DNA of 64,000 nucleotides, taken from Virgibacillus proomii (GTDB lineage: Bacteria > Bacillota > Bacilli > Bacillales > Amphibacillaceae). The notes beneath the pieces were generated by a model. That model saw nothing but the letters and a program-made list of their open reading frames with translations. It had not been told where the DNA came from and did no database searches. Positions 49,245-60,839 of the stretch are shown here, piece after piece. Location: positions 86,547-150,546 of the forward strand of contig NZ_JAHLNO010000021.1 in the NCBI RefSeq assembly GCF_018916875.1, given 5' to 3'. Each line of letters starts with the position of its first letter. The first letter of the stretch is position 1. Position numbers and translations under genes: made by a program.

Positions 49245-50714
49245 TTAAGCCTCAAGCTTTTTTAAAATTGTATCCAATCGGTTAATCACAAGGTCTTTTC
49301 CAAGTAGTTCGATAGACGCCGGCAGCTCAGGTCCATGCGTTTGACCAGTAGTCGCTACACGAATTGGCATAAACAATTTTTTACCACGGTGACCCGTCTC
49401 TTTTTGCGTTGCTTTGATTTGAGCCTTAATCTTATCCTGAGAAAAATCATCCAAATGAATCAACTTATCTGTAAACACTTGTAAAACTTCTGGAACTTGT
49501 TCTCCTTGCAACACTTCCCAGGCAGCATCATCTAAAGAAAGATCTTTGGTGAAAAACAAGTCGGTTAAGGCTACAATCTCTGCTCCATATCGTAATTGAT
49601 TTTTATACAAAGCAATGATCTTCTCTGCCCAAGTTCTAGTCTTAACATCCATATCTTCAGGTAATTTTCCTGCTTTTACTAAATGCGGCATTGCCAAATC
49701 AATCACTTTTGATAGATCAGCTGCTTTAATATATTCATTATTCATCCATTTTAATTTGTGACGGTCAAATATCGCTGCTGAGGTTGATAAACGATTTGGA
49801 TCAAATATGTCAATTAATGTTTTCTTATCAAAAATCTCTTCTTCTCCAACTGGAGACCACCCTAATAATGTAATAAAATTAAACAGCGCCTCTGGTAAGT
49901 ATCCTAAGTCATGATATTGTTCAATAAATTGGATAATATGCTGATCACGTTTACTCAATTTTTTCCGTTCTTCATTAAGAATTAAAGTCATATGGCCAAA
50001 TTTAGGCGGCTCCCAGCCAAATGCTTCATAGATCATTATTTGCTTCGGAGTGTTTGAAATATGCTCCTCTCCACGTAAAACATGTGTAATATGCATTAAA
50101 TGGTCATCAATTGCTACAGCAAAATTATACGTTGGAATCCCATTTTTCTTCACGATAACCCAGTCACCAAAATCACTAGATTCAAATGTAATATTGTCTC
50201 GAACTAGGTCATTAAAGATATACGTTTTATTTTCGGGGACCCGAAAACGAATACTAGGTAAACGACCTTCCCGTTCAAATGCAGCTATTTGCTCCTCGGT
50301 TAAATCACGATGTGCACCAGAATACTTTGGAACTTGTCCTTTTGCACGCTGTTGTTCTCTTTCTGCTTCCAGCTCCTCTTCAGTCATATAACATTTATAT
50401 GCTAATCCTCTTTCTAACAGGTCATCCACATACTTTTTGTAAATGTCAAGCCGTTCCATTTGGCGATACGGACCGTAATCACCACCGATATCTGCTCCTT
50501 CGTCCCATTCAATACCTAACCATTTTAAAAATTTAAGCTGGCTTTCTTCACCTCCAGCAACATTTCGCTTTTCATCTGTGTCCTCTATACGAATAATCAT
50601 TTTTCCAGAAAAATGCTTTGCAAATAAGTAATTAAATAATGCTGTACGCGCGTTTCCAATATGCAAATGGCCGGTTGGGCTTGGTGCATAGCGTACCCGA
50701 ACCTGATTTGTCAT
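49245..50714 (-). CDS. gltX: Glutamyl-tRNA synthetase
   Basis: 489 residues from ATG 50714 ([20 protein letters not shown]), AAGGGGAAG upstream; the 31-codon extension to 50807 is unsupported. HIGH as HLHIGN, KMSKS as KLSKRD. Bacillaceae GltX usually also charges tRNA-Gln, corrected by GatCAB. In B. subtilis ispF precedes it; here it follows yacL. Confidence 0.96.
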   Translation of the reverse strand: MTNQVRVRYAPSPTGHLHIGNARTALFNYLFAKHFSGKMIIRIEDTDEKRNVAGGEESQLKFLKWLGIEWDEGADIGGDYGPYRQMERLDIYKKYVDDLLERGLAYKCYMTEEELEAEREQQRAKGQVPKYSGAHRDLTEEQIAAFEREGRLPSIRFRVPENKTYIFNDLVRDNITFESSDFGDWVIVKKNGIPTYNFAVAIDDHLMHITHVLRGEEHISNTPKQIMIYEAFGWEPPKFGHMTLILNEERKKLSKRDQHIIQFIEQYHDLGYLPEALFNFITLLGWSPVGEEEIFDKKTLIDIFDPNRLSTSAAIFDRHKLKWMNNEYIKAADLSKVIDLAMPHLVKAGKLPEDMDVKTRTWAEKIIALYKNQLRYGAEIVALTDLFFTKDLSLDDAAWEVLQGEQVPEVLQVFTDKLIHLDDFSQDKIKAQIKATQKETGHRGKKLFMPIRVATTGQTHGPELPASIELLGKDLVINRLDTILKKLEA

Positions 50715-51078
50715 GGTTCTTCCCCTTTCTGTTATAAAGTGAGACTTTCCACCACGGAGAATTCCCTCTATCTTCATGGTAGTTAGTAAAATGCAGCTTC
50801 CCCCCATCTGCCTGTGCTAAAGTCTGGAGGAAGTATGACTGCCAGTTCATGTAAAAGCATACTAATAAATATATCAGACTAAAAATATACACTAGATGTG
50901 AAATATTACTCGTAATCGCTTCGCTTTTATGAACATTTACAAACGAAATGGTTGCAATGGCTTCCCTAATCTAATCTTACAAGTATAAGTAAGTCTGAAA
51001 GGATGTTACGATCTTAGCCAACCCAGGTCGATTAACTCCTTTTACACTATAAAAATTATACTTTTCTTTATAGTATAA
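50715..51078. other. Gap where ispD-ispF would be expected
   Basis: No coding sequence resembling IspD or IspF. Minus strand 51080-51035 resembles the right half of the ~92-bp repeat (ACTATA...AAGTATAA...ATAGTGTAA). Nothing else assigned. Confidence 0.55.
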
Positions 51079-51111
51079 CAAAAGTGATAACAATTGATGT
51101 TATCACTTTTG
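51079..51111 (-). terminator. Terminator after yacL
   Basis: AAAAGTGATAACA pairs with TGTTATCACTTTT around ATTGA-type loop; 13-bp stem, 27 nt after the yacL stop. Confidence 0.85.
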
Positions 51112-51137
51112 TCTATCCTCTATAAGTTATACCCCTT

Positions 51138-52226
51138 TTAAAGTGCTTTTTCAAGTAATTTTGGTTTAGCAAATATCATTCGTCCGGCTGATGTTTGTAG
51201 CACACTTGTTATTAGAACTTCAATAGTCTTTCCGATATAGTCTCGGCCTTCTTCTACAACAATCATTGTACCGTCATCAAGATATGCGATACCTTGATTA
51301 TGTTCTTTCCCATCTTTAATGACATGCACAACTAATTCTTCACCTGGTAATACAACTGGTTTAACTGCATTTGCCAAATCATTAATATTTAAAACGGACA
51401 CACCTTGTAAATCACATACTTTATTTAAATTAAAGTCATTGGTTACAACAATTCCATCAATTACTTTTGCTAGCTTAATTAATTTACTATCTACTTCATG
51501 AATATCTTCAAAATCGCCTTCATAGATTTCTACCTTTACTGGTAATTCTTTTTGAATACGATTTAACACATCCAGACCTCTACGACCGCGATTCCGTTTT
51601 AATACATCGGAAGAATCCGCAATATGTTGCAATTCACTTAGTACAAATTGTGGAATAATAATCGTTCCTTCTAAAAAGTTTGTCTGACAAATATCAGCAA
51701 TCCGACCATCAATGATAACACTAGTATCCAAAATCTTTGCTTTTGGTTGCACAGGTAATGCGTTATCGGTTTCAGGAGCCTTACGTTTCTCCCGTTTATT
51801 CATAGCTAAAATACTTACAAGTTCTTCTCTCCGGCGAAATCCGACCTGAAATCCTAAATATCCTAATAAGACTGTGCTAAATAGCGGAAGAACTTGTGAA
51901 ACTAGCTTAATATTAATATCCCTTAAAGGAATAGTAATTAAATAGGAAATTATCAAACCGCCCATCAGCCCTAATGTTCCAGCAAATAAATCACCCGCAG
52001 GTAAACGAATTAACGCTTCTTCAATCCACTTTAAAAACCCTACAATATAATCGACAAGCCAATATGAAATGAGAAAGAAAATAATAGCACCTGTTATCAT
52101 ACCCACATAAGGGGATAATATCCAGTTGACATCGGCAATATTTAATAGTGCTAAAATAACCGGAACATACAAATAACCGATGGTGCCTCCTAAAATAATA
52201 AAAAATAGATGAACAATCTTTTTCAT
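51138..52226 (-). CDS. yacL: Membrane PIN/TRAM-domain protein YacL
   Basis: 362 residues from ATG 52226 (TTG 52232 also possible; GTG 52238 lies in the Shine-Dalgarno). Four N-terminal membrane helices, then PIN nuclease domain with Asp in [15 protein letters not shown], acidic residues near DSKLIKLAK and TNDFNLNK, and C-terminal TRAM domain. RNA-related role inferred. In B. subtilis disA precedes it. Confidence 0.92.
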   Translation of the reverse strand: MKKIVHLFFIILGGTIGYLYVPVILALLNIADVNWILSPYVGMITGAIIFFLISYWLVDYIVGFLKWIEEALIRLPAGDLFAGTLGLMGGLIISYLITIPLRDINIKLVSQVLPLFSTVLLGYLGFQVGFRRREELVSILAMNKREKRKAPETDNALPVQPKAKILDTSVIIDGRIADICQTNFLEGTIIIPQFVLSELQHIADSSDVLKRNRGRRGLDVLNRIQKELPVKVEIYEGDFEDIHEVDSKLIKLAKVIDGIVVTNDFNLNKVCDLQGVSVLNINDLANAVKPVVLPGEELVVHVIKDGKEHNQGIAYLDDGTMIVVEEGRDYIGKTIEVLITSVLQTSAGRMIFAKPKLLEKAL

Positions 52227-52392
52227 CAGCAATGCCACCTCCTAACTTATATTATTGCCTAGGATGAAAAAAAATAATCCTTAAAAAGTAATAAAGTGAA
52301 ATACCTTCCATATACCGTTCTTTTTATTACTGTAAAAAATTTGATAATAGGTTATATTATTATCATATAATAGCAGAAAATTATAGATTATC

Positions 52393-53775
52393 TTATCTAC
52401 TTACTCCGATTTGCAGCGCTTCTTGCACAGAATCCACACCGATGACCTCAATTTGACCGGGGATTGTCCAACCACCTAAATTATTTTGTGGGCAAATTAC
52501 TCGTTTGAAGCCAAGCTTTGCCGCTTCCTGAATACGTTGTTCAATTCTCGATACCCTTCTAATTTCACCAGTTAAGCCTACTTCCCCAATAAAAATATCT
52601 TCTGGCTTGGTAGGTTGATCCCTAAAGCTAGAAGCAATACTAACAGCAATGGCTAAATCAATGGCTGGCTCATCTAATTTCACTCCACCAGCAACCTTAA
52701 TATATGCATCCTGATTTTGCAGCATTAATCCTATACGTTTTTCAAGCACTGCCATCAACAATGAAACGCGGTTATGATCAACTCCAGTGGCCATTCTACG
52801 TGGGTTTCCAAATGCCGAAGGGGAAATTAACGCTTGAACCTCGACAAGAACTGGTCTTGTTCCTTCCATTGACGCAACAACAGTCGAACCTGATGTACCT
52901 TGTGAACGCTCTTCCAAGAATATTTCGGAAGGATTTAAAACTTCACGCAACCCTTCTTCCTTCATTTCAAAAATTCCCATTTCATTCGTACTGCCAAATC
53001 TATTTTTTACCCCGCGTAAGATGCGATACGTATGGTGACGTTCACCTTCAAAATAAAGCACTGCATCTACCATATGCTCTAACAGCCTAGGACCTGCGAT
53101 AGCCCCCTCTTTCGTAACATGTCCCACAATAAAGATTGGGATTCCGTTCGTTTTTGCAATTCTCATTAACTCTGCTGTACATTCCCGTACTTGAGAAACA
53201 CTACCTGGAGCACTAGAAATCTCTTCTCGAAAAATGGTTTGGATCGAGTCGATGACAACAAAAGACGGCTTAACTGCCTCAATTTGATTCGTAATGTCTA
53301 ACAGATTTGTTTCTGCCAAGACATATAAGGAATCAGCTGTCACCCCTAAACGATCAGCCCGTAACTTTGTCTGCCTAGTTGATTCCTCACCCGAAATGTA
53401 TAATACCGACAATTGCTTATCTGCTAATTGCGAAGAAATCTGTAATAATAATGTAGATTTACCAATCCCAGGATCGCCGCCTATCAATACGAGCGAACCA
53501 GGAACAATTCCACCACCAAGTACACGATTGAATTCTTTCATTTTAGTTGTAATTCTTGGTTCTTTTTGAGCTTTGATAGCTGTTATCTTTTCAGGTCTAC
53601 CCACAGATCTTTTTCCCGTTTGAAATGCATGGCTCTGTCTCCCGCCTGTAATTTCAACTTCCTCAACAAATGTATTCCAATTATTGCAGCCAGGACATTT
53701 TCCCATCCATTTTGCTGACTCATAGCCGCATTCCTGACAAACAAATTTCGTTTTACGCTTTGCCAACTTACTCAC
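52393..53775 (-). CDS. radA: DNA repair protein RadA
   Basis: 460 residues. Zinc finger CQECGYES...CPGC (13-30), Walker [11 protein letters not shown], RadA signature [10 protein letters not shown]-terminal Lon-like domain. Branch-migration helicase in recombination. Normally follows clpC; here ~1.9 kb of repeats separate them. disA does not follow. Confidence 0.96.
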   Translation of the reverse strand: MSKLAKRKTKFVCQECGYESAKWMGKCPGCNNWNTFVEEVEITGGRQSHAFQTGKRSVGRPEKITAIKAQKEPRITTKMKEFNRVLGGGIVPGSLVLIGGDPGIGKSTLLLQISSQLADKQLSVLYISGEESTRQTKLRADRLGVTADSLYVLAETNLLDITNQIEAVKPSFVVIDSIQTIFREEISSAPGSVSQVRECTAELMRIAKTNGIPIFIVGHVTKEGAIAGPRLLEHMVDAVLYFEGERHHTYRILRGVKNRFGSTNEMGIFEMKEEGLREVLNPSEIFLEERSQGTSGSTVVASMEGTRPVLVEVQALISPSAFGNPRRMATGVDHNRVSLLMAVLEKRIGLMLQNQDAYIKVAGGVKLDEPAIDLAIAVSIASSFRDQPTKPEDIFIGEVGLTGEIRRVSRIEQRIQEAAKLGFKRVICPQNNLGGWTIPGQIEVIGVDSVQEALQIGVSR

Positions 53776-54429
53776 TACCCCTTCATTTATCTATTATATA
53801 CGATTTTGGCAATCATTAGGTTACAGGTTCCTATCAATTTAGCTACGAATTTCCATAGTCCTGCCACAATTTTCAGGAGCTACTGTTGAATTTATGCGTT
53901 TTTAACAGGATTGCAACTAGGAGACAAAGAATTAAGTTTAACTTCTAGTAAAGCTGATTACATCTAAATTCTCTCTGTTTTAAAAAGGTGAAAATTATCA
54001 AAAATTCAAAGATGATTTGGATGAGCGGAATGTTTTAGCTACATGTCGAGAAACATATTTAGGATTTTTACCATTTTTTGAACTACTTCTTATCTCTAAT
54101 TGAATTAAGTTTAACATATTTTAGTATAGAAAAAATGTTTCAACATACCCAGGAGTATTTACTTATCCGTCATATTGGGTAACTGCTAACTCTTCAGTAC
54201 CTTGATTTTCTAAGCAATGTGTAATCAACTTTCTTTATGTTCTTCATGCGGAAAGTTTGGGACACTATAGGAGCGACGTGGCGTAGTTTCAGTGAACGTA
54301 AAGCTTACATTTAGCAACAGAACGCCAAAAACAAGCAAAGAACAAAAAGCACAGGCGCTCAGGAGCGATGAACAAACCCAATGTCTTCTGATGAGATAAC
54401 GTGTAACTTCATTCAAGGAGTGCTTTTCT
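53776..54429. other. Gap upstream of radA, nothing assigned
   Basis: AT-rich sequence with no ORF of coding character, followed by an array of tandem repeats. A promoter for radA should lie here, but no single candidate stands out. Confidence 0.5.
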
Positions 54430-54715
54430 CCTTGAAAAAGAAGAACACTTTTTCTGCGTGCGATGTATCGCTGTCGCGGGTTGTTTCTTGTCCTTGAAAA
54501 AGAAGGACGCTTTTTCTACGTGCGATGTATCGCTGTCGCAGGTTGTTTCTTGTCCTTGAAAAAGAAGGACGCTTTTTCTGCGTGCGATGTATCGCTGTCG
54601 CAGGTTGTTTCTTGTCCTTGAAAAAGAAGGACGCTTTTTCTACGTGCGATGTATCGCTGTCGCAGGTTGTTTCTTGTCCTTGAAAAAGAAGGACGCTTTT
54701 TCTGCGTGCGATGCT
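54430..54715. repeat. 62-bp tandem repeat array, 4.6 units
   Basis: CCTTGAAAAAG begins units at 54430, 54492, 54554, 54616 and 54678. Units 2 and 4 read TCTACGTG where 1, 3 and 5 read TCTGCGTG, pointing to a 124-bp duplication. Each unit has GTCCTT/AAGGAC and GCGAT/ATCGC arms. 62 is not a multiple of 3, so it is not a protein repeat. Related single units lie at 5532, 43089 and 55477. Confidence 0.92.
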
Positions 54716-54835
54716 TATTCAAGAAGCTGCTCTGGACTGTCGACCCAAACGAATCAGAAATTTAGGAGCCGTTTCTCTCATAAAGATCGAAAATAATAAG
54801 CATTTTTCAAATGTAGGAAATACGGCCCCTTACAT

Positions 54836-55042
54836 TCGGGATAAAAGAAACATGTCTCTAAAAAAGGGGTATGCCGACGCCCGAGTAGCAATCCGGCTTT
54901 TAGTCGGCCTTCCTTTGGATTCGAGCCAATGTCGACTTATCGTAGGAAAAAAAATGAAAGTTTGCTAGACCTCGACCATTAGTAAACGACGGAGCTACGA
55001 AAAAAAGTTATCCACCATACAGAAACGGATATTATTTCCTAG
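54836..55042. repeat. ~190-bp dispersed repeat, copy 2
   Basis: Second copy of the 48656 repeat, more than 20 nt of identity only in blocks (GTATGCCGACGC, CGGCCTTCCTTT, GAAACGGATATTATTTCC). Followed by AAAAACTTGGCTAGCG (55048-55066), a fragment like the terminator-type repeat. Confidence 0.7.
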
Positions 55043-55156
55043 GCAAAAAAAAAAACTTGGCTAGCGCTAATCTTTTGAGGAGTTAGTCCCAGTTAACAAA
55101 TACTTAAACTCTAAAAAATTTACGGCATTGATTTAGCTTAAATTTTATTGATTCTA

Positions 55157-55580
55157 ACACATGGAGAAATTCATTATGTCATTTTTGACCGCCTTTTTGA
55201 ACATCCCTTCTAGGGGACTTTCTTTATTTCCATCCGATATTTGTTTAAAGGCTTCCCTGACAAAAGAAAATGAATGCTGTTTTATACGGATAAAACACCT
55301 TCCACAAAAACCTTGTGGAAGGCTATATAAAGAAGCTTTATTTAGCTACTTCCCGTTTATCACGAATGTAAGATGCGGTAAGACTCCCACTTCAATAGTG
55401 ATAGAGAATACAAAGAAGTCTAGGTGGAGGGAACGGCTCTCCTAAATGCCAATTCATTCGAATTGATAGGACAGAGTTGCTACAGCAGCAATACACCGCG
55501 GTTTTTCATGGACAAGGAAGCTTGAACAGCGACAATTGCACGCAGGAAAAGTGCTTTTCTTTCAAGGAAGCCCGAGTTTT
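55157..55580. repeat. Small repeat ends and 62-bp family units after clpC
   Basis: Minus strand 55206-55157 reads GATGTTCAAAAAGGCGGTCA then AAAATGAC, matching 19451 and 42887. 55477-55580, minus strand, holds two diverged units of the CCTTGAAAAA family (GCGGTGTATTGCTG). No gene. Confidence 0.6.
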
Positions 55581-55593
55581 TAGTCTTTGTTCT

Positions 55594-55638
55594 ACTTCTA
55601 TCAGCAGGGGGTGTAGGAAAATTCCTACTGATAGAAGT
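55594..55638. repeat. Inverted repeat after clpC (AAGTGAAACTTC family)
   Basis: ACTTCTATCAG/CTGATAGAAGT arms. On the minus strand preceded by AAAGTGAA; similar AAGTG(A)A(A)CTTC units occur near 2859, 6089, 48042 and 60557. May end clpC transcripts, though no T-run follows on the minus strand. Confidence 0.55.
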
Positions 55639-55668
55639 TTCACTTTATTAGTCTATTGGTTATAAGTG

Positions 55669-58095
55669 TTATTTGAGAATAATAAATGCCCCTTTATTAT
55701 TCAAGCCTATCTTTACTTTTTGTCCTTTAGCAATGGTTCCCTTCAAAAGCTCCTCTGATAATAAATCTTCTATATTCTTTTGAATGGAACGACGAAGCGG
55801 CCTTGCACCATATTCAGGATCAAATCCTTCATTAGCAATTTTTTCAATTGCTTTATCAGTTAGTGAAAATTCAATCCCTTGTTCTTTCAGACGACGCTGT
55901 AACTGTTCAATCATGAGTATGACAATGCTCTTCATATGCTTTTTCTCTAAGGAATGGAACACAATGGTTTCGTCAATACGGTTTAAAAATTCTGGGCGAA
56001 AGGCTTTTTTCAATTCATCTATGACTTTTGCCTTCATATCCTTATATTCTTGGCTTTCGTCTCCAATATTAAAGCCAACGTATTTATTTCGTCTCAATTC
56101 ACTAGCTCCAACGTTTGATGTCATGATCAGCACCGTGTTGCGAAAGTCTACTACACGACCCTTTGAATCAGTTAATCGTCCATCTTCAAGTACTTGTAAT
56201 AAAATGTTAAATACCTCTGGATGTGCCTTTTCAATTTCATCTAACAATACAACGGAATACGGTTTTCTACGTACTTTTTCTGTCAACTGACCGCCTTCTT
56301 CATAACCAACATAGCCGGGAGGAGAACCAACCAAGCGAGAGGTCGCGTGTTTTTCCATATACTCAGACATATCAATTCGAATCATCGCATCCTCATCTGC
56401 AAACATTGCCTCAGCCAATGCTCTGGCTAATTCTGTTTTTCCAACCCCTGTTGGCCCTAAGAAAATAAATGAGCCAATTGGTCGCTTCGGATCTTTTAAA
56501 CCTGCCCGAGCCCTTCGAATAGCCTTAGCGATCGCGTTTACGGCCTCTTCTTGACCGATAACACGATTATGAAGGATTTTTTCTAGATTTAATAAGCGGT
56601 CACTTTCATCTTTTGTCAATTTAGAAACAGGTACTCCTGTCCATATGGATACAACGCTTGCTATGTCCTCAACCGTGACCTCTGAGTCCATTTGGCCTTG
56701 TTTTTCCTTCCATTTTCGCTTTGTTTCCTCTACTTCCTCACGAAGTCGCTGTTCAGAATCGCGAAGTGAAGCAGCTTTTTCAAATTCTTGGCTTTGTACA
56801 GCTGCATCTTTTTCCTTGCGAACCTCTTCCAGCTTCTGTTCTAGCTCTTTTAGATTTGGCGGAACCGTATAAGAACGCAAACGCACTTTGGAGCCAGCTT
56901 CATCAATGAGATCAATTGCTTTATCAGGAAGAAAGCGATCCGTAATATAGCGGTCAGATAGGTTTACTGCAGCATTAATAGCTTCATCGGTAATCGTCAC
57001 ACGATGGTGCGCCTCGTAACGATCACGTAAGCCTTTTAAAATTTGTACTGTTTCTTCTAACGTAGGTTCATTTACTTGAATGGGCTGGAACCTGCGCTCT
57101 AGAGCAGCATCCTTTTCAATATATTTACGATATTCATCTAACGTTGTTGCACCAATACATTGCAATTCACCACGGGCAAGAGAAGGCTTTAATATATTGG
57201 AAGCATCAATTGCTCCTTCTGCACCGCCAGCACCGATTAAGGTATGAAGCTCATCTATAAATAGAATGATATTACCAGCTTGGCGAATTTCTTCCATTAC
57301 CTTTTTTAAACGATCCTCAAATTCCCCGCGATACTTAGTACCTGCAACTACAGTACCCATATCAAGTGTCATTACTCGTTTATCCCGTAACGTTTCCGGA
57401 ACCTCGTTGTTAACAATTTGTTGTGCAAGCCCTTCTGCAACAGCTGTCTTACCAACCCCAGGTTCACCAATTAAAACCGGATTATTTTTCGTACGTCGAC
57501 TTAACACTTGAATGACACGTTCAATTTCCTTGCTACGTCCGATAACTGGATCAATATTCCCCTCTTTTGCACTATCGGTAAGATCACGAGCAAGGGAATC
57601 AAGTGTTGGTGTGTTAGCATTTGATTGCTGTCCACGACCTTGACGATTTGCTTGCGACTCATTGCTCCCTAACAACTGTAGCACTTGTTGTCTTGCCTTG
57701 TTAAGACTGACCCCTAAATTATTTAATACTCTGGCAGCAACACCTTCTCCTTCACGGATAAGACCAAGAAGAATATGCTCCGTACCTACATAGGAGTGTC
57801 CGAGCTTTCTTGCTTCATCTTGACAAAGCTCTACTACTTTTTTGGCCCGTGGCGTATAATGGATCGTTTGCATCGGTTGCTTGCCAATACCAATTAAATT
57901 CTCTACTTCCTGCTGAATTTTGGAAACTTCCAAACCTAGGGATTGTAATGCTTTAGCAGCAATACCCTCTCCCTCACGAACAAGAGCTAAAAGAATATGC
58001 TCCGTTCCAATATTGTTATGACCCAGTCGAACAGCTTCTTCCTGAGCTAGTGCAAATACTTTTTGTGCTCTTTCTGTAAAACGTCCAGACATCAT
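55669..58095 (-). CDS. clpC: ATP-dependent Clp protease ATP-binding subunit ClpC
   Basis: 808 residues. Two N-domain Clp repeats, AAA-1 with GEPGVGKT and [16 protein letters not shown]-containing middle domain ([15 protein letters not shown]) for McsB/MecA contact, AAA-2 with [14 protein letters not shown], and the C-terminal D2-small domain. Unfolds McsB-marked proteins for ClpP. 20 nt after mcsB. Confidence 0.97.
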   Translation of the reverse strand: MMSGRFTERAQKVFALAQEEAVRLGHNNIGTEHILLALVREGEGIAAKALQSLGLEVSKIQQEVENLIGIGKQPMQTIHYTPRAKKVVELCQDEARKLGHSYVGTEHILLGLIREGEGVAARVLNNLGVSLNKARQQVLQLLGSNESQANRQGRGQQSNANTPTLDSLARDLTDSAKEGNIDPVIGRSKEIERVIQVLSRRTKNNPVLIGEPGVGKTAVAEGLAQQIVNNEVPETLRDKRVMTLDMGTVVAGTKYRGEFEDRLKKVMEEIRQAGNIILFIDELHTLIGAGGAEGAIDASNILKPSLARGELQCIGATTLDEYRKYIEKDAALERRFQPIQVNEPTLEETVQILKGLRDRYEAHHRVTITDEAINAAVNLSDRYITDRFLPDKAIDLIDEAGSKVRLRSYTVPPNLKELEQKLEEVRKEKDAAVQSQEFEKAASLRDSEQRLREEVEETKRKWKEKQGQMDSEVTVEDIASVVSIWTGVPVSKLTKDESDRLLNLEKILHNRVIGQEEAVNAIAKAIRRARAGLKDPKRPIGSFIFLGPTGVGKTELARALAEAMFADEDAMIRIDMSEYMEKHATSRLVGSPPGYVGYEEGGQLTEKVRRKPYSVVLLDEIEKAHPEVFNILLQVLEDGRLTDSKGRVVDFRNTVLIMTSNVGASELRRNKYVGFNIGDESQEYKDMKAKVIDELKKAFRPEFLNRIDETIVFHSLEKKHMKSIVILMIEQLQRRLKEQGIEFSLTDKAIEKIANEGFDPEYGARPLRRSIQKNIEDLLSEELLKGTIAKGQKVKIGLNNKGAFIILK

Positions 58096-58114
58096 ATAAA
58101 AATTACCTCCTTAG

Positions 58115-59179
58115 CTATTGCTCTAATTGTAAGCGTTGGCGAATAAGTGATGCTCGTAATTGGTCACGTTCATTTGCATTTAAAGTCTTTTTAGCATATT
58201 GTTGTAAAAAACCTGGCTGTGTCAATATCATTAATTCATTTAATATATTCCGTGAAATATTTTTTATTAACCCTAAGTCAATTCCTAGACGAACATTGGA
58301 TAAGCAAGCAGCGGCCTCTTGAGACTCGATGATTCGAGCGTACTCCAATACACCGTATGAACGATAAATACGATCTTCTAATTGAACTCCTAATTGTTTT
58401 ATTAACTGTTCTCTTGCATAACGCTCATACTCAATTAATTGCTTTACCACACTTTGCAAATCAGCTACAATATCCGCTTCTGGTTTTCCTAATGTTATTT
58501 GATTGGATATTTGAAAAATATTACCTTGCGCTTCACTACCTTCACCGTAAATACCCCTTACTACAAGGCCTAACTGGTTAATTGCCGGAAGCATGCGATT
58601 AATTTGTTTCGTTACAACTAGTGCTGGTAAATGCATCATAACTGATGCCCGCATCCCCGTACCTACATTTGTAGGACAACTTGTTAAATATCCACGCTTT
58701 TCATCAAATGCATAATTAATTTTTTCTTCCAACCAATCGTCTATTTCAAAGGCTTGTTGCAATGCTTCAGATAGCTGAAAACCCGGAACATATAATTGCA
58801 AGCGTATATGGTCTTCTTCATTTATCATAAGGGACACTTGTTCGTTTTCTGATATTAGTGCTGCTGCAGACTCAGAATGTTTGGCCAATAACGGGCTTAT
58901 CAAATGCTTTTCGACTAGAACGCGTTTCTCTATCACGGTTAAATCACGAATGGATAGAAATGCAAAATTCTTGTATGCCCCGAAAGATTTACCTTCGTAT
59001 TTTTCTTTAAAAAAACTACGAATTTCCTCTAGTTGACTTGGATCGGCTACAATGGGATAAGCGACATTTGCAAAGTTACGTGCAAGCCGGATTCTACTGC
59101 TTAATACAATATCACTATCGGGTCCTTCTTTTCGCATCCAGGGGCTAATTGCTTCGTTCATAAAGTGTTGCAGTGTCAT
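58115..59179 (-). CDS. mcsB: Protein arginine kinase McsB
   Basis: 354 residues, phosphagen-kinase fold: [16 protein letters not shown], catalytic-loop [15 protein letters not shown], and [10 protein letters not shown] with the NEED-like [14 protein letters not shown]. Phosphorylates arginines, tagging proteins for ClpCP and inactivating CtsR. Overlaps mcsA by 4 nt (ATGA). Confidence 0.96.
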   Translation of the reverse strand: MTLQHFMNEAISPWMRKEGPDSDIVLSSRIRLARNFANVAYPIVADPSQLEEIRSFFKEKYEGKSFGAYKNFAFLSIRDLTVIEKRVLVEKHLISPLLAKHSESAAALISENEQVSLMINEEDHIRLQLYVPGFQLSEALQQAFEIDDWLEEKINYAFDEKRGYLTSCPTNVGTGMRASVMMHLPALVVTKQINRMLPAINQLGLVVRGIYGEGSEAQGNIFQISNQITLGKPEADIVADLQSVVKQLIEYERYAREQLIKQLGVQLEDRIYRSYGVLEYARIIESQEAAACLSNVRLGIDLGLIKNISRNILNELMILTQPGFLQQYAKKTLNANERDQLRASLIRQRLQLEQ

Positions 59180-59721
59180 GCTTGGTCACCTGCCTCTGAA
59201 TCATCCTGCTGACTTAATTCACGTATTTGATCTCTTACTTTTGCCGCCTCTTCAAATTCCTCGTTCTCTACTAGTTTCTTCAAATGTGCTTTTAAGTCCT
59301 TCAGCTGTTTCTTTTTATGCAAATGTCCTCCTTGACGTTTTGGTATTTTCCCATTATGCTTCACATTACCTGCATGTACCCTTCGAAAAATAGGATCTAA
59401 CCTGTCATTAAAAGTTTCATAACACACAGCACAGCCAAATTTACCAACTTGTTTAAATTGCGAAAATGTCATCTCACATTTAGGACATTGTAAATCGTGT
59501 AGTTGTTGATAGCTTTTCCCTTGAGGTTTAGTTAAGCCTGAGGTATCAAAATTAAAGAGTCCGGAAAGTAAATTATGCAATGAATGTCCTTCTTCGGGGT
59601 AACTCATGTAACCCATTTCCTTTGCACACACTTTGCAAACATGAACCTCCATTTTTTGTCCTTGAATAACTTGTGTAAAATGAACTGTCGCGGGCCGCTC
59701 ATGGCATTCTTGACATTCCAT
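59176..59721 (-). CDS. mcsA: McsB activator McsA
   Basis: 181 residues. Four CxxC pairs (CQEC, CKVC, CPKC, CAVC) bind zinc; C-terminal UVR domain [17 protein letters not shown]. Activates McsB. 12 nt after ctsR. Confidence 0.95.
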   Translation of the reverse strand: MECQECHERPATVHFTQVIQGQKMEVHVCKVCAKEMGYMSYPEEGHSLHNLLSGLFNFDTSGLTKPQGKSYQQLHDLQCPKCEMTFSQFKQVGKFGCAVCYETFNDRLDPIFRRVHAGNVKHNGKIPKRQGGHLHKKKQLKDLKAHLKKLVENEEFEEAAKVRDQIRELSQQDDSEAGDQA

Positions 59722-59733
59722 TTATACCACCCC

Positions 59734-60201
59734 TTACTTATTTAGGTACTTGAGTGTCGTTAACATTGATGTTAATACACGAGCTCGTACTTCATCTCTT
59801 AATGGTAACTTAAACGCCAATGTACTTCGTTTAATAGCACTTAACATAATTTTAGCTTCTCGTTCTGTGACCAGTTCTTCCTCTAATAATCGTTCTAATA
59901 CACCTAATGCTTTTTGTTGTGAAACAGAAGGGTTAATCATTTCAATGATTTCATCAATCAGCTTTGACTTATCTTGATGAGTCACTCGGATAATTCGAAT
60001 ATAACCGCCACCGCCTCGCTTACTTTCTACTATATACCCTTTTTCCACTGTAAAACGAGTATTAATCACATAGTTAATTTGTGAGGGGACACATTTAAAT
60101 TGGTCAGCAATCTCGCTTCGTTTAATTTCAATTACATTTTTCCCTTTTTGTTGAAGGATTTTTTTTAAATATCGCTCAATGATATCTGATATATTACTCA
60201 T
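59734..60201 (-). CDS. ctsR: Class III heat-shock repressor CtsR
   Basis: 155 residues. Winged-HTH with EIADQFKCVPSQINYVINTR and the glycine-rich thermosensor wing ESKRGGGGYIRI; C-terminal domain with LLEEELVTEREAKIM. Represses this operon through the operator at 60234-60256. Confidence 0.97.
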   Translation of the reverse strand: MSNISDIIERYLKKILQQKGKNVIEIKRSEIADQFKCVPSQINYVINTRFTVEKGYIVESKRGGGGYIRIIRVTHQDKSKLIDEIIEMINPSVSQQKALGVLERLLEEELVTEREAKIMLSAIKRSTLAFKLPLRDEVRARVLTSMLTTLKYLNK

Positions 60202-60233
60202 ATGCCCACCCCCTTTTACTTTAGCCTTATACT

Positions 60234-60256
60234 TTTGACTTTGACTATCTTTGACT
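60234..60256 (-). promoter_or_regulatory. CtsR operator
   Basis: Minus strand AGTCAAA-GAT-AGTCAAA (60256-60240) matches the tandem heptad RGTCAAANANRGTCAAA; a third AGTCAAA overlaps at 60234-60240. It lies at the transcription start, so repressor binding blocks initiation. Confidence 0.93.
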
Positions 60257-60264
60257 ATACCCTT

Positions 60265-60292
60265 ATTATACGGGAATTTAACGAAGATGCAA
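60265..60292 (-). promoter_or_regulatory. ctsR operon promoter
   Basis: TTGCAT (60287-60292) and TATAAT (60265-60270), 16-nt spacer, immediately upstream of the CtsR operator. Confidence 0.8.
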
Positions 60293-60615
60293 ATACATTG
60301 TATATGTTTATTTTAGACAAAAATCACGAATACAAAACCAAATATCAACAGACGATTATATTTTATAAGGCTGGAATGAAAATTACTATTTTTGCTTACA
60401 ACAAAAGATGGGATTATTGTTCACTAATGCAGGTAGATTGAAAAAGATGACTATCAATCCTCTGGAACAGAAGATTGCCTCGTTACGACTATCTGTAAAA
60501 ACGAAACTTTATATGCTATGGTTTTATACTTTTTGAACATCTAAAAAAACAAAGATGCATAAAGTGAAACTTCATTCAGTGGATCTTTTTTCTTCATCCC
60601 CTCTGATAAAAAATA

Positions 60616-60708
60616 TTAGAAAAACTTGGCTTGTCGCCAAGTCTTTCTGGCGAAAGCTATAGTTTTTCTTATACTATAAACCATAAAGTTTTATACTTTC
60701 CTATAGTG
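60616..60708 (-). repeat. Terminator-type dispersed repeat, copy D
   Basis: Near-identical to copies A-C. Located ~130 nt after the mgtC-family stop with terminator end downstream. An AAGTGAAACTTC-type unit lies next to it at 60557-60612. Confidence 0.8.
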
Positions 60709-60839
60709 GAACAAAGGCTAAACTCTCGGGCATATCACTCTTGAAATCGGAGTCCTACCGCAGCTTAAATGTGAAATAAAATTTATTTACTTGAAAAAAA
60801 CTACCAGTATACGTGCTACTAGCAGGTGTAATTATACGA

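Noticed and set aside
54430..54715. CRISPR array
   Set aside because: Units are contiguous 62-bp copies without variable spacers, and no cas genes are present.
54516..54722. Frames with repeated peptides in the 62-bp array
   Set aside because: The 62-bp period is not a multiple of three, so the apparent protein repeat arises by chance reading through units.
55161..55445. 94-codon plus-strand frame after clpC
   Set aside because: Overlaps repeat ends and has no ribosome site or similarity.
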